Below, piece after piece: positions 1 to 11,186 of a DNA stretch of 64,000 bases. Location of the stretch: contig CM042022.1 in NCBI GenBank assembly GCA_023525975.1, positions 25,903,001-25,967,000 on the forward strand. Reading direction: 5' to 3'. The stretch is from Smallanthus sonchifolius. Its lineage: Eukaryota; Streptophyta; Magnoliopsida; Asterales; Asteraceae. The notes beneath the pieces are model-generated. The model saw only the letters and a list, made by a program, of their open reading frames with translations. It made no database searches and was not told the DNA's origin. Each line of letters opens with the position of its first letter. Position 1 is the first letter of the stretch. A program made the position numbers and the translations under genes.

Positions 1-1839
1 TGGGAGTGAAAAAATATCAAAACAGAACCATATCAAAACAGAGTTTTATGCGTATAATAAAGAACGTGAAGCTTATAAAATTTAAATAAAACAAAAGTAT
101 AACCTTTTTAGAAAAACAAAACCTTTGTGCATTCAAAACTGCAGAAGACCATTTTCTTGTTTTCTCCACTATATGGTTTATCAATAGCCTCTCCACCTTC
201 TCGACATCATCATCATAATCATCATCAAAATCTAGCACATCTCCACCAATAGTACCATCCATCGTCATCAAATTCTTCATAGTAAGTTGAAATTGTATTT
301 TCTTTAAAGACCGTGGTCTTGGTGTATGAACCATACACAACCTAGTTTATATAAAATATTTACAATACAATTGAGATAAAATCTTTCAAATAATTTGAGC
401 ATAACAATCACACCACCAAGTTGTATGCATGATATTAAGATGCTTAATAAGAGCTTTGGAAGGGCAGCAATCTATGAAAACATACACACTAAGGTGAAAG
501 CTAATGGGGACTTAAATGCAACAAAAAATAGTAAAAATTTATCAAGAAATGAATGTAGAATGTGCAAGCCAATTACAACTTTGGTTAGTTCTTGGTCAAG
601 CAACCCTGTCCCAAGCGACTTGTCAATGTGTGTGTATATGTTAGTCTGAAAGAAAATCAGGAATTACTAATATATACAAAATGCAACTTTTGCCACATCA
701 GCATCATTCACCAACGGCAAAAACAATATCACCATTTACGACACTGGATAACCGTACGTTCGTATTAATCGTCGCAACGCTCCACAACCTATAACCGCCA
801 CGTTCACGATCATATTACCGGCCGCCGGAACAAATCTCCTTCACTGTTGTTTCATTGGCTCATCGCTTTATTCACCCACAATGTTGAACCGACAAAAACG
901 CGTTTCCTCCAACCGCCACCACAACTTCCCCGTTACAATCGAATGTCGTCTACTCCAACCGCCACCATAACTTCACTGCAAACGTTTGCCACCGTTTCAG
1001 ACCCTATATATCACCGGAAAATTTCATTGCATTCCTCCAAAATGGCTACAAGGAAGACAAGAACAAGATGATCGATGAGTAAAATATTTACGTACATCAG
1101 AAAATATATTAATAAATCATAATCTGAAATAAATCATTTACGTACATCAGAAAATATATTAATAAAATATTTTATTTTCAAACCATATGAGTAAAGGTTT
1201 TAAAACCAAATTAGATATTGAGATGGTCATTAGTATTTTAAATTCTTATGTTATAGAATATTTTTATGGCCTTTATTGATATTATTATTCTACTAAACAA
1301 TGATACAAAACTAATATTATCTTCTTAAAATTTATTAACTTCATCAATTGGCTTATATTACGATTATTTTATTCTATACAAAACTAATATTATTTTCAAA
1401 CAATGCAAATGCAAAAATTAGTTACAATGTTTCACAACGCTCCCGCCGTAACACGCGGGTTGGCGTCAACTTGTTATTAATAAAACCAAACAGCTTTTAA
1501 CATTGATATTAAACTATCATATGTGTATGCATTGGAAATATGTAGCCTATTCTTAATGTGAAATTAACTTTGAAAAGGGCAATTTTATATATATCCTTCT
1601 AAATTTTATTATTTATAATTAAAAATAACATTTAAATGTCACATCAGATTCCATGTAGCATACACCTTTATAGTAAAATGATAAATTAGATGCCACGCCA
1701 ACAATTATTCAAAAATCAGTAAAAGGTGACCTGCTACGTGGTAATAAAATGTAACTTGGTTTCTAAAATTAATAATAAAATGTAAGTTGGTTTCTATTTT
1801 GGGCCTAACTTAAAGTTGGTAGCTAAAATCCGAAAAAAG
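1..1839. other. Intergenic DNA, no gene recognised
   Basis: I see AT-rich DNA without a recognisable gene. A minus-strand reading frame at 17-340 has an acidic Asp-rich stretch and plus-strand frames lie at 395-649 and 847-1071, but none shows a known domain or convincing exon structure. A short GC-rich palindrome (CCCGC...GCGGG) lies near 1441-1460. The stretch could hold fragments of a decayed gene or transposon. I cannot assign one. Confidence 0.5.
1086..1166 (+). repeat. 31-bp direct repeat, period 50
   Basis: A 31-bp AT-rich unit beginning ATTTACGTACATCAG occurs at 1086-1116 and again at 1136-1166, identical by eye, with 19 bp between. It is a local tandem duplication of no evident function. 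Confidence 0.85.
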
Positions 1840-1855
1840 TGTAAACTTCATTTCT
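1840..1855. repeat. SINE target-site duplication, left copy
   Basis: TGTAAACTTCATTTCT matches the right-hand copy at 2171-2186 (TGTAAAGTTCATTTCT) at 15 of 16 bases. Confidence 0.85.
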
Positions 1856-2170
1856 TTTTTTCTGAAAGGCGAACATTGAATACGTGACGTCGCACCCTCC
1901 CGTCATATGGGAGAGTCTCGTCCAACTTCGGCCAATATGTTGTCTTAGCCGGGCTCACCTGGCGTCAGAGTTGGAGAGCTTTCAAGGAAAAACCTCACCC
2001 AATACGGCCCCTTCCGGGCTTGAGGGAGAGCCGAGGCTCCAACCCTGGTGCATCAGCCTAAAAGGCCTCATTTGCGATGCCACAGAAATTAATGGTGGTG
2101 GCAGGGATTGAACCCAGGTCCCTTGAGACTTCAGGCCTCACCTCAACCACTACACCACAACCTCTTTGGC
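1856..2170 (-). mobile_element. tRNA-derived SINE
   Basis: On the minus strand the element begins near 2170 with a tRNA-like head. An A-box-like GTAGTGGTTGAGG lies within 2141-2158 and a perfect B box GGTTCAATCCC is the complement of 2104-2114. These are the two internal RNA polymerase III promoter blocks. The body runs about 315 bp and ends in an A-rich tail, seen as a T run at 1856-1862 on the plus strand. It is flanked by a 16-bp target-site duplication with one mismatch (1840-1855 and 2171-2186), as made by LINE-dependent retroposition. No protein is expected. The family (for example Au-like) was not determined. Confidence 0.88.
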
Positions 2171-2186
2171 TGTAAAGTTCATTTCT
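2171..2186. repeat. SINE target-site duplication, right copy
   Basis: TGTAAAGTTCATTTCT abuts the SINE head and matches 1840-1855 with one difference. Confidence 0.85.
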
Positions 2187-3470
2187 AATTACTGGAGTTT
2201 GCCATTTAGTTTTTATAGTCAGTAATGTTAACAAGGGTATAAAATCTTACTTGCTCAACCAAATTGTTCATCCTAACATTGTTTTGCCATGAAGATTGAT
2301 GAAGTAACATTGCTTTCTGTGGAGGAACATACAACAAATGAGAACTCATCTTAACGCTTAAGATTTTTTTGAACTAAACTAATAAAGTAGTCTTGAAACA
2401 TTTGGTCTATAATATTAGCAACAGATTCTAATAATAAACTAACAATAATATTACCGAGCATTAAATGGCTCAACAAATAAAAATCACCATTGCACCTCAT
2501 GAATAACAGCATGATTCAAGAAAGTAAATTTTAACCAAACATCCACACAAAAAAACGCCACAGTGATTACAAAAATTTGAAGATTTAGTTATGATAAGAA
2601 ATTAGAAATCTACTTGTATATCTTCATGGATTCTCTATTCATACTGATTCAACTGGAAGTATTAATCAAATTTTAAAAACTTCGTTTCACAATTTCATAA
2701 TCCAAGTTTTCTGTTTCTAATTGACCTTTGGATAATACCATGAAAATTTCTAAGAGTGTGAAGATACGAAACAGGAGATCCAAGCGTTGGCCTTCTCTTC
2801 CATGGAAGGTAAGAGCGAGTCTTATTTTTCAAGAGAGTGTACTCTCTCAACCAAGGCTTCCTAGGTTTATTGCACTTAATCTCTGTTCAGCAGAAAAATT
2901 GTGCAATTCCAATGTATTTTCTACAAAACTTTTGAAATCCCATGATTTTGAGATTGCATATGGGTACACTGCATAAGCTGTATTATTTAAAAAACAATCT
3001 AATTTTTTAAATAAAATGATTTAAAATGTTTAATGCATTAAAAATACAACCTGCACAAATAGCCTTCAAAAAGAGCACTTTACTCCAACTAACCTGTAAC
3101 AACATCAAACACAAATCTTGATAACAGAATATAATTACTCAGCAATCAAAACCTTAAAACATATCAAAATTAATAAAACCCCCAAATCTGGATTTATTAA
3201 AATATTTTTTATGACCCATATTTTATAAAAAAATTTAGCTGACTATTAAAATATTACTATGTGACTTTTATGAATAAATCCAGAACACACATGAACAGGG
3301 CTCAGATGCTAAATAAACTGCCACTGCCGATACAATTTTAATCTTAATTACTAAAAAAATAAAAAAATCCTAAACCCTACCAAAACAAAATCAAAATGAA
3401 CAAAACCTTGAAATCCCTAATAACATATCATAATTTTGCGTGGTCAAACAATAAACACACGTGTATGTGT
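2187..3470. other. Intergenic DNA, no gene recognised
   Basis: This is AT-rich DNA. A short plus-strand frame at 2728-2976 contains a possible exon end (ATGGAAG followed by GTAAGA near 2800-2813), but there is no recognised domain and no second exon, so I do not call a gene. Confidence 0.5.
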
Positions 3471-3480
3471 ATATATATAT

Positions 3481-3683
3481 AGGGGAGGGTTGTAATAAAA
3501 AGGATTTTTTTCCTAAAAAGTCTAAAAAGAAAATTTTAGACATGGTGTTCTTTCATTTTAGGTATGATATTTTTGTTTTATTTATGTGAATATATTTAAA
3601 AGTTAAAGAAAACTATGTCTAAAATTTAAAACATCATGTCCTTTTTAAGCTTCTTAGGAAAAAAATCATTTTTAGTATAACTC

Positions 3684-3685
<2 letters not shown>
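3481..3685. mobile_element. Short fold-back element between TA repeats
   Basis: The outer 45 bp or so form imperfect terminal inverted repeats. The left arm contains GGATTTTTTTCCTAAAAAG, and the complement of the right arm contains TGATTTTTTTCCTAAGAAG. Both sides continue into (TA)n: a short run to 3480 and a long run 3686-3740. This arrangement resembles microsatellite-targeting MITEs described in rice (Micron). The resemblance is in structure only; I did not recognise a family. Confidence 0.55.

Positions 3686-3740
<55 letters not shown>
3686..3740. repeat. (TA)n microsatellite at EPRV edge
   Basis: About 27 TA dinucleotides lie directly between the fold-back element and the first viral base at 3741. 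Confidence 0.95.
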
Positions 3741-3744
<4 letters not shown>

Positions 3745-4042
3745 GGTTGGGGTATCAGAGTTTTAACGTCATGAAAACAACATAAATAAAACTTACAGCG
3801 TATTTGCAGAGTAAGAAGTTGCGGAAGATGAGTAGTATTTGCAGCGGGTAGAAGTGATATTGATAGAGAAATACTTTTTTTTTTTACTAGGGATATAGTA
3901 CGAAGAACTTGGAGAAAACTATAAAAAAGAAAGGTTTTTGTAAGAAGAAATCAGAAGCTTAAGGGTTTAAGTACTCATGAAGGAGAGAAAATTTTTCTTT
4001 ATATTCTCTTGTTGTGTATTTACATCTGAATTCTTCGTGCCA

Positions 4043-4049
4043 TTATATA
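4043..4049 (-). promoter_or_regulatory. EPRV copy 1 TATA box
   Basis: The complement reads TATATAA. It lies in the intergenic region after ORF4, matching the better-preserved box at 14423-14429. It would position the pregenomic RNA start about 30 bp further on. Confidence 0.7.
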
Positions 4050-4316
4050 GGCAGAAGATAGAATTAAAAAAAGGCGCACTCAGCGCACTAATCTAAAACA
4101 ATAATAAAAAAGGCGCACCAAGCGCACTAACTAACTATCAGACAGAAATAAAAAAAGTGCACAGATAGCACTATCTAAAAGAACGATAAAGAATTAAAGT
4201 AAAAAAACGACAAAAAACTTTTCTTTCTTTTTCTTTAGTGATCTGTAGATGAAACTTTTTAATCTGTCGGCAGCATCTTTGTAGTCGTCACTGCTTACGT
4301 TTGTGTCTTACTGTTA

Positions 4317-6203
4317 TCAGAAATCTCTGTCGGTGTCAGGGACAGATGGTGGAGAGTCTGGGTCGCTGAAATCATCTGGATTTAGATAATAGTCTTCTAA
4401 GTCCAGAATGTGTTGTAACTGGAGAGATTCTCCCTCTCCTATGAATGGTAGGAGCATATTCCGGTTTTTGAGGCTCCAAATCTGTATATAGTGACCTTCG
4501 GCTAAAAGGTGATAGCAGTCCCAATGGAAGCTTGATGGTAAATTAGGTGTTTTCTGGTTTTGGGTGATGAATTTTAAGGTGTCTTTTTTGGGTTTTTCTG
4601 GGTTGTTTGAAGCAAGGCTAGCGAGATTTTCTACCCAGTATAACTCTGAGAACTGTATTTCTGTTTGTATGGCTAAGTCTTTAAGGTAATCTTTGCTAGA
4701 GGGTTTGTGGCTAATGAAAATTCTTTTTCTGGCTGGTCTGTAGGTATGATCGTTTGCAAAAGGGAAGGAAGAAAAGACTTTGCAGCCAATGTGAGGAGGG
4801 GTGTTGTGTGTAGATATGTTTCCTGTGGTTAAGACGAATTTTCACCGAAGAGATTTATGATACCTTCTGTCTTTGGGTTTAGCTCTAGCTCTATGTAATC
4901 AATCATGCCGTTGTGGTAAAATTGTAGGATCAAATCATTTGGCATATCTGTATCTAGGTTTATTTGGAGAAGTAATAAGCAGGTTCCTTCTCCGTCTTCG
5001 TCTGTTCTTTCTATAACTCTTATTCCTTTGTATTTTTCTTTGTTAAGAGCAATGGTCATGAGTCTTAGTTGTAATTCATACAATACCATTGGAAACTCTG
5101 TATTTATTTTTTGGGAGATGATTTGTTCAAACTCTGGAAACTGATCGAACACTGTTTGAAGGCAGGTTTTCCAGGGAGTGTCTAGCATTCTGGCTCTAAA
5201 TGAGTCATAGCTTCTGTAACTGTTTTCTTTTTTATCGAGCCTTTGTAAAAGTAACTATTTTTTGCTTCAAGGATTTCGACTTTCTGTTTTAGCATATTGT
5301 TCTCAATGAGACTCTGTATATTCTGTGTATTTTTACCCTGTTTTATAAGTTGTTTCTGTAAATTGGAAATTGTTTCTTCTTGAGTCTTTATAATCTGTTC
5401 TTGACTCGTCTTTATAACTTGTGAAAAGGTTTGAACCTCTTCTGGTTCAATGAAGAAACTGCCTATGCCAAAATGGTTTCTGGCTGTGTCTAATGCTTCA
5501 GAGAAGCTGTAGTAACCTTTATAGATTGGGCCGGGACACTGTATAAACTTTGCAACCGTTTCCCATTTATTAAAAATGCCAATTTTTGTTCCGCGAAAGA
5601 TTATATAGTGTGTAAATTTTTGAGGAGCTAAGTTTGTTTTTCAGGGCATTTAACTCCCTGTTCGCTAAAGTAAATATTTAGCGCGTTCAAAACCTGAACT
5701 TTGAAAGAAGAGGCATGAGGCATGGTTTGTATATGCCATAGATTGTCCAATAAACACTGCTGTTTTTCTGTAAGTTTTATCCCATTATTGGGACGAAACT
5801 TCATGTGTGTATCTTGACAGGTTTGTAAGGCATAGGATCCGAAAGAGATGGTAGGTTTATGAGTGAATGTTTGTTTTTGGATTTGTTTGTAGGCTGATTT
5901 TTTGTAAAGCATGTTTTGGATAAAAGTGTCTGGGCTTTGTGTACTTTGTGGGATTTGAGAAGGTTGGGTAGTTTTAAGGAAATAAGGAGGAATTTTTCTA
6001 GTATTTTGTAAAATTGGAGTAGTAGTATGTGTAGAAGCCATTTGTCTAGCACTGTATATTTTTTCGGCTTTGAAAGCTTGACTCATAAGCTTTTCTGTTG
6101 TTTCTTCGTCGTCGTTGGACGAGATGCTCATAGGGGAAGGATTCTGTTTAAACTGTAATGGTCTGACGACCATCTTCTCCTTGCCTTTTTGTTTTCTATC
6201 CAT
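4317..6203 (-). pseudogene. EPRV copy 1 ORF4 (viroplasmin/transactivator), broken
   Basis: The start ATG at 6203 lies inside the end of ORF3. The product family is the caulimovirid inclusion-body and translation-transactivator protein. The diagnostic part is a viroplasmin (RNase H1 N-domain-like) fold containing YIIFRGTKIGIF, around 5560-5610. Glu/Gln-rich coiled-coil sequence and a C-terminal domain follow. The N-terminal frame stops at 5628, where the other copies read on, and another break lies near 5190-5260. The terminal stop maps to 4317-4319, giving an original length of roughly 625 codons. Confidence 0.85.
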
Positions 6204-8245
6204 CTGAACAGAGTAGTTTGTTAATATTACGAGATAATAAATCAGCTATCCCGTTATCTTTTCCTTTAATGTGTTCAAACTGTATAGTGTACCCACTACC
6301 TTGTATTATATTTTATAAATTTACCCATCTTGTCCTGTTTGTCTTTTTACTTTGGTCATTTTTAATAAATTTTACTATAGCTTCACAGTCTGTTCTGACT
6401 GTAATATCTTTATGTAAAAATATCTTGAATTTTTCTAAAGCGTTTATCAAGGCCTGTATTTCAAAATCTAGGCTAGTCCATGTGGATCCGGTTTTAAAAC
6501 TTCCACTATGGTACGAGCATATTTTTTCTTCTTTTTTATGGCTGCGAATATTTGGTTTGCAAAGGAGAACTGCTCCCCATCCTTCTTTGCATCCATCTGT
6601 TTCTATGATTATATAATCTGTTATAAGTGGTAATTCTAAAGGTTTAATTTCTTTAACCTTTTCTTTTATTCTTTTTACCAAGATAATATCTTCTTGGTTA
6701 AAATTTCTTTGTCCGTTTTTTGTAGTTTTGCTGTATAATGGACCTAGTAGTTTTGAAAGATTTGGGATAAATTTCCGGGCATAATTTACCAAGCCTAAAA
6801 ATGCTTGTATTTGTTTTAAACTGGTGAGTTTTTATGGAAAATCTAAAATTTTTGTAGAAATATGTTTTTATAATTCGATTTTTCCATCTCCGATTTCTAG
6901 TCCTAGAAAAGAAAATTTTCTTTTGAATAATTTCATTTTCTTTTTAGATACTACTATCACATTCTTTTTTATTTCTTCAAATACTTGTTGAAGATGTATT
7001 TCATGTTCTTGGACTGTTTTGCTTGCTACTAGTATATCATCAATATACACTAGGCAAAATTTGTATTTAAGAAATAAACTGTCCATAAATCTTTGAAATA
7101 TTGAAGGAGCGTTTTTTAGCCCAAAGCTAAGGACGTTACATTCATATAACCCTTCTGAACAAGTGAAGGCTGTCCATTTTTTGAAATCTTCTTCTAAACG
7201 AAGCTGGTTAAAGCCTGATTTTAAATCGAATTTAGAAAAGATTTTATTGTTTTATATAAGCTGGATTAAGCTATCTTTATTAGGTATATTGTATCCATCG
7301 TCTTCTGTATTATTATTTAATCTTTTGTAATTATAGACAATTCTAGCTTTTTCTCTTTTTATTTCACTATGGTTTTTTACTATAAAAGTTGTTGATCTGT
7401 GGAGACTTTCAGATTTTCTGATTAATCCTTGTTTTGTCATTTCTAATATTTGTTTTCTAAATTCTTCTTTGTCTGAGGGACTTAATCTATATTTATGTTT
7501 CTTATAGTAATGTCTGGATTTTTTATTTTAAATTTGCAGACGTATTTAACCTTGGAGTTGGTAATATCTTCTCCTATGAGTCCTAGTCGTTCTAGGTGTA
7601 AAATTACATGATGGTTTATACTTTTTGTTATATCTTGTCCTTTTTTTCATGATTTATAAAGTTTGTAAGGAATTGTAGGGATTCGTTCTCTGCAACATTT
7701 TTTCTCTTATTTTTGTTTAGAAATTCTAAATTTCTTTTTTCTCCTTTTTTGTGAGCAATTTCGTTCATACTTTTGTATCTAAAAGTTGGAAAACTGTAAA
7801 TTTGTTTACTGATTGTTATGAAGTTCTTTGTTATTGTAATTGCACCATTTAATCCTAATATGAAATTTAATCCTAAGACAAAATCTCTGGATTTGATATG
7901 TTGTGGATTAATGTTTATTTGTGGAATTTCATATTTTATACTATAGTTTCCTGCAAAGTCTAAGAATTGTATTCCTACAGGTTCTAGGTAGTGTGTTATG
8001 TCTATTAACCTATTTTCTACGGTTCTTATCATTAACTTATATGTAAGAGGTTTATGAAACTTTTCATGAGTTAAACTATGTGATATTACACTTTTAGTTG
8101 CTCCTGTGTCTACCAAGGCTGTCAAATCTATTGGTGTATTGGAGTCAAGCCATAGTCTACATTGTATATTTATCATGTTTATTGACCCACTGGTTTGTAT
8201 AAGGGTTTGTTCATCCATCTGTATAGGGTTTGGTTCTGTGGCCAT
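6196..8245 (-). pseudogene. EPRV copy 1 ORF3 (protease-RT-RNase H), broken
   Basis: This is the viral replication polyprotein. From the start at 8245 come an aspartic protease with DTGATKSV, then reverse transcriptase with YIDDILVAS near 7030 and RNase H (6313-6792). The frame is interrupted by a small deletion near 7650, a frameshift near 7490, a stop at about 7252 (TATACAAAA to TATATAAAA context) and further changes near 6830-6870. The stop at 6196-6198 overlaps the ORF4 start by 8 nt. The 27-nt spacer from ORF2 is kept. It cannot encode a full enzyme as it stands. Confidence 0.88.
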
Positions 8246-8272
8246 GTTATTTATTTCTGGAAGTTCTAGTGC

Positions 8273-9982
8273 CTATTTTTTCTTTTCTATGAAATCTTCA
8301 AGTCTGGTGATTTTATTATTCATAATTTCTATTTTTAGTTTGTTTACTTCTATAGCTAGCTCTAATTTTTCAAACTTTTCATCATATTCATTTGTATCTT
8401 TATTTATATTTTGGCTAGTGCTAGGTGGTTCTATGTTATAACTATCTCTTATGCAAATATGGCAGATTTCTTTAAAACAAATATTGCATTGAGATCTTTT
8501 ATCTATGCTTGGGTAATATTCGCAGATGTAACATTTAATATAATTGTTACATTTTCTATGTTTCCAGTCATGCTTACATTCTTCTGGATTTGTATATGTA
8601 TATGAGATTTTTGTTAATGGTTCATCTTCTTCACTATATATACTGTATATTGACTCATTATCAGTGTGGTCTGTATCTAATGCCTCAATTTTGTAGTCTT
8701 TTATTTGTTCTACTAAATTGCTTCTTTCTATATTTTTATTTCTATTTGGACATTTGTTAGCTAGGTGTTCTGTATCTCCGCATATAAAACACTTACATGT
8801 CCTAGTATGAGGTTTTCTAACGTATTTATTTTGATATTTTTTATACGGTTTGTATTCTTTTTTATATGTAGTACTTTTTCTAATTTTCTTTTTTCTATCA
8901 TAATATTCGTAGGCTTGTGGAGTGTAAATAGCTGTTTTGCAAAATGCAAAAGCATTTCTTTTTAATTGTTCTTGTAATGCAACCTCTTTGCGTTTTTCTT
9001 CTAGAATACCGAATGTGAAGGTTATTCTAGGTCCAATACCTAAGTTTTCTATATTTTCGTATTGTAATTTCCAGGCTTCATGTATACTTTTTCCAAAATC
9101 ACCTGGTAGAATTATAAAATATTTATCACATAAGCTATCATCCATAGCTTGTCCTGTCTGTGCTAACAACCTTGTAAAATCTAGTGTAAATTCGTTTATG
9201 TATTTCATATCAGCTATACTTAGTTGTTCTAAGTTTCTTATAGCCGTATCTTGTAATAAACTGTTATTTTTTGCCGGATCTACTCCTAAAATAAGAACTC
9301 TTATTTGAGAAGTAAAATTGTAAGGATTATCTCCAATGGCTTTTAATCTGTTTATTTGGTCTGGGCTGTGGGCTTTTTTGCTTTGCCATATTCCTAAGGC
9401 TGTTGGGCCTAAGGTTGTTTCTAAATAGGCGAACATATCCATACTATCTTTCTTATTGGTTTCCCACATCTTTACTACTGTTTGTTCCCATGTAAGAACT
9501 TCGTCTACCCATAGTTGGGGTTTCTGTTGTTCTAATAATAGCATACTGCCGCTATAGATTTGTCCTATTGGTAATCTATTTCCTGTTCCTTTATAACTTG
9601 ATTCTTGTTGATAATTTGTAACAGGTTTGGTCCATGGTTCTCTTCCCATAGTTTCGTATGATGTTTCTCCTATATTTCCTTCTGTATAATTTCTTTTTGG
9701 TGGTTTTTGTTCATTAACCATAAAGTTACTATCATGTTTGTAAAAGATAGAAATCATTGTATCTCCTTTTACTATACTGTTTACTAATGGTAGATTAAAG
9801 TCTTCTTGTAGTTTTTTGTAACTTTCTTCATATGTCATCCCTAAGGCAAGTATACATTCTACTATCATGTCATCTACTTCTTCTTGTATATTAATTTCAG
9901 TAAATTTTCTATTTGTTATTTGTTCATAGGATTTGTTGGTTTCTTCTATTTTAAAAGTTGTATTAGTTTCTTCTATTAAACT
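8273..9982 (-). pseudogene. EPRV copy 1 ORF2, coat-protein part (5' truncated)
   Basis: This is the C-terminal two thirds of the viral movement/coat polyprotein; the movement domain is cut off at the 9982 junction. The frame is open to the stop at 8273. It shows a basic Lys-rich stretch, a zinc knuckle of the form CX2CX4HX4C (CFICGDTEHLANKC, roughly 8748-8795), then an acidic linker. Next comes a second cysteine array CX2CX11CX2CX4CX2C (8455-8545) and a Lys/Glu-rich C-terminal coiled-coil-like tail. The coat domain would package the DNA, with the knuckle binding nucleic acid. It matches plus-strand copy B almost codon for codon. Confidence 0.88.
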
Positions 9983-10336
9983 CTGAAAAACAAACTCGGC
10001 TTCCTCAAAAATTTACACACTATATAATCTTTCGAGAAACAAAAATTGGCATTTTTAATAAATGGGAAACGATTGCAAAGTTTATACAGTGTCCCGGCCC
10101 AATCTATAAAGGTTACTGCAGCTTCTCTGAAGCATTAGACACAGCCAGAAACCATTTTGGCATAGACAGTTTCTTCATTGAACCAGAAGAGGTTCAAACC
10201 TTTTCACAAGTTATAAAGACGAGTCAATAACAGATTATAAAGACTCAAGAAGAAACAATTTCCAATTTACAGAAACAGCTTATACAACAGGGTAAAAATA
10301 CACAGAATATACAGAGTCTCATCGAGAACAATATGC
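9983..10336 (+). pseudogene. EPRV ORF4 viroplasmin fragment in mosaic
   Basis: The fragment corresponds to about 12853-13207 of the plus-strand array and encodes the viroplasmin region plus the start of the Gln-rich coiled coil. It has an in-frame TAA near 10228 where the other copies have CAA or GAA-type codons. It has no start or end of its own and abuts a minus-strand intergenic piece. Confidence 0.8.
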
Positions 10337-10787
10337 TAGTGTATTTACATCTGAATTCTTCGTGCCATTATATAGGCAGAAGATAGAATAAAAAAAGGCG
10401 CAGTCAGCACACTAATCTAAAACAATAATAAAAAAGGCGCACCAAGCGCACTAACTAACTATCAGACAGAAATAAAAAAAAGTGCACAGATCGCACTATC
10501 TAAAAGAACGATAAAGAATTAAAGTAGAAAAACGACAGAAAACTTTTCTTTCTTTTTCTTTAGTGATCTGTCGATGAAACTTTTTAATCTGTCGGCAGCA
10601 TCTTTGTAGTCGTCACTGCTTACGTTTGTGTCTTACTGTTATCAGAAATCTCTGTGGGTGTCAGGGACAGATGGTGGAGAGTCTGGGTCGCTGAAATCAT
10701 CTGGATTTAGATAATAGTCTTCTAAGTCCAGAATGTCTTGTAACTGGAGAGATTCTCCCTCTCCTATGAATGGTAGGAGCATATTCC
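10337..10787 (-). other. EPRV intergenic/promoter fragment in mosaic
   Basis: This is a minus-strand copy of the region at 4014-4462: the ORF4 tail, the GCGC-containing repeats and the TATA box (complement near 10365-10371). It would fire leftward into ORF4 sequence on the opposite strand. Any transcript would therefore be antisense to that ORF4 fragment. Confidence 0.75.
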
Positions 10788-11010
10788 AGTAAACAAATTC
10801 TTTTGCTTTGAAATACTAAAAACAGTTTATTACAAGATACGGCTATAAGAAACTTAGAACAACTAAGTATAGCTGATATGAAATACATAAACGAATTTAC
10901 ACTAGATTTTACAGTAGAAGATTCTATTGATATCAACAAACTTATAAACAAACTAAGTAAAACACATATAAGCGAAAAACCTAAACCTTATAAACACTGG
11001 AAGCCCAACG

Positions 11011-11177
11011 ATGAATAATCAAATCATCCAAGGATCCAGAAAGTCGACAAGTAATATTAAAGATATTATTTCATCAGACATTTTTCTTAACAGAATTTTA
11101 AAGAAAGGATCTTCCTCTAAAAGTACACAACAAACAATACAATTAGAAGAAGAAATCGACTTAGACAAGAATATAAA
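11011..11177 (+). pseudogene. EPRV ORF2 5' fragment in mosaic
   Basis: The first 55 or so codons of ORF2 start at the ATG at 11011, preceded by the 3' end of ORF1. The ATG again overlaps the ORF1 stop (ATGAATAA). The frame then runs into inverted RT sequence. The Lys/Ser-rich segment missing from copy B is present here. Confidence 0.8.
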
Positions 11178-11186
11178 CCTATATAA

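Larger units (their letters stand above)
3741..9982 (-). mobile_element. Endogenous pararetrovirus copy 1 (minus strand)
   Basis: A 6.2-kb minus-strand viral segment runs from inside ORF2 (9982) through ORF3, ORF4 and the intergenic promoter, to the leader just short of the primer-binding site (3741). The gene order and domains are those of Caulimoviridae: coat protein with zinc knuckle, aspartic protease, reverse transcriptase, RNase H, then a viroplasmin-domain transactivator. ORF1, the movement domain and the primer site are absent. It ends against (TA)n at 3740 and joins a plus-strand piece of ORF4 at about 9983. ORF3 and ORF4 are broken by several frameshifts. ORF2 is open as far as it extends. 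Confidence 0.93.

Noticed and set aside
395..649. Host gene frame near the left edge
   Set aside because: No recognisable domain, no exon context and a repetitive setting.
8106..8441. Plus-strand hydrophobic frames opposite EPRV copy 1 (also 8765-9308)
   Set aside because: They are antisense shadows of viral ORF2 and ORF3 and recur on the opposite strand of copy B.
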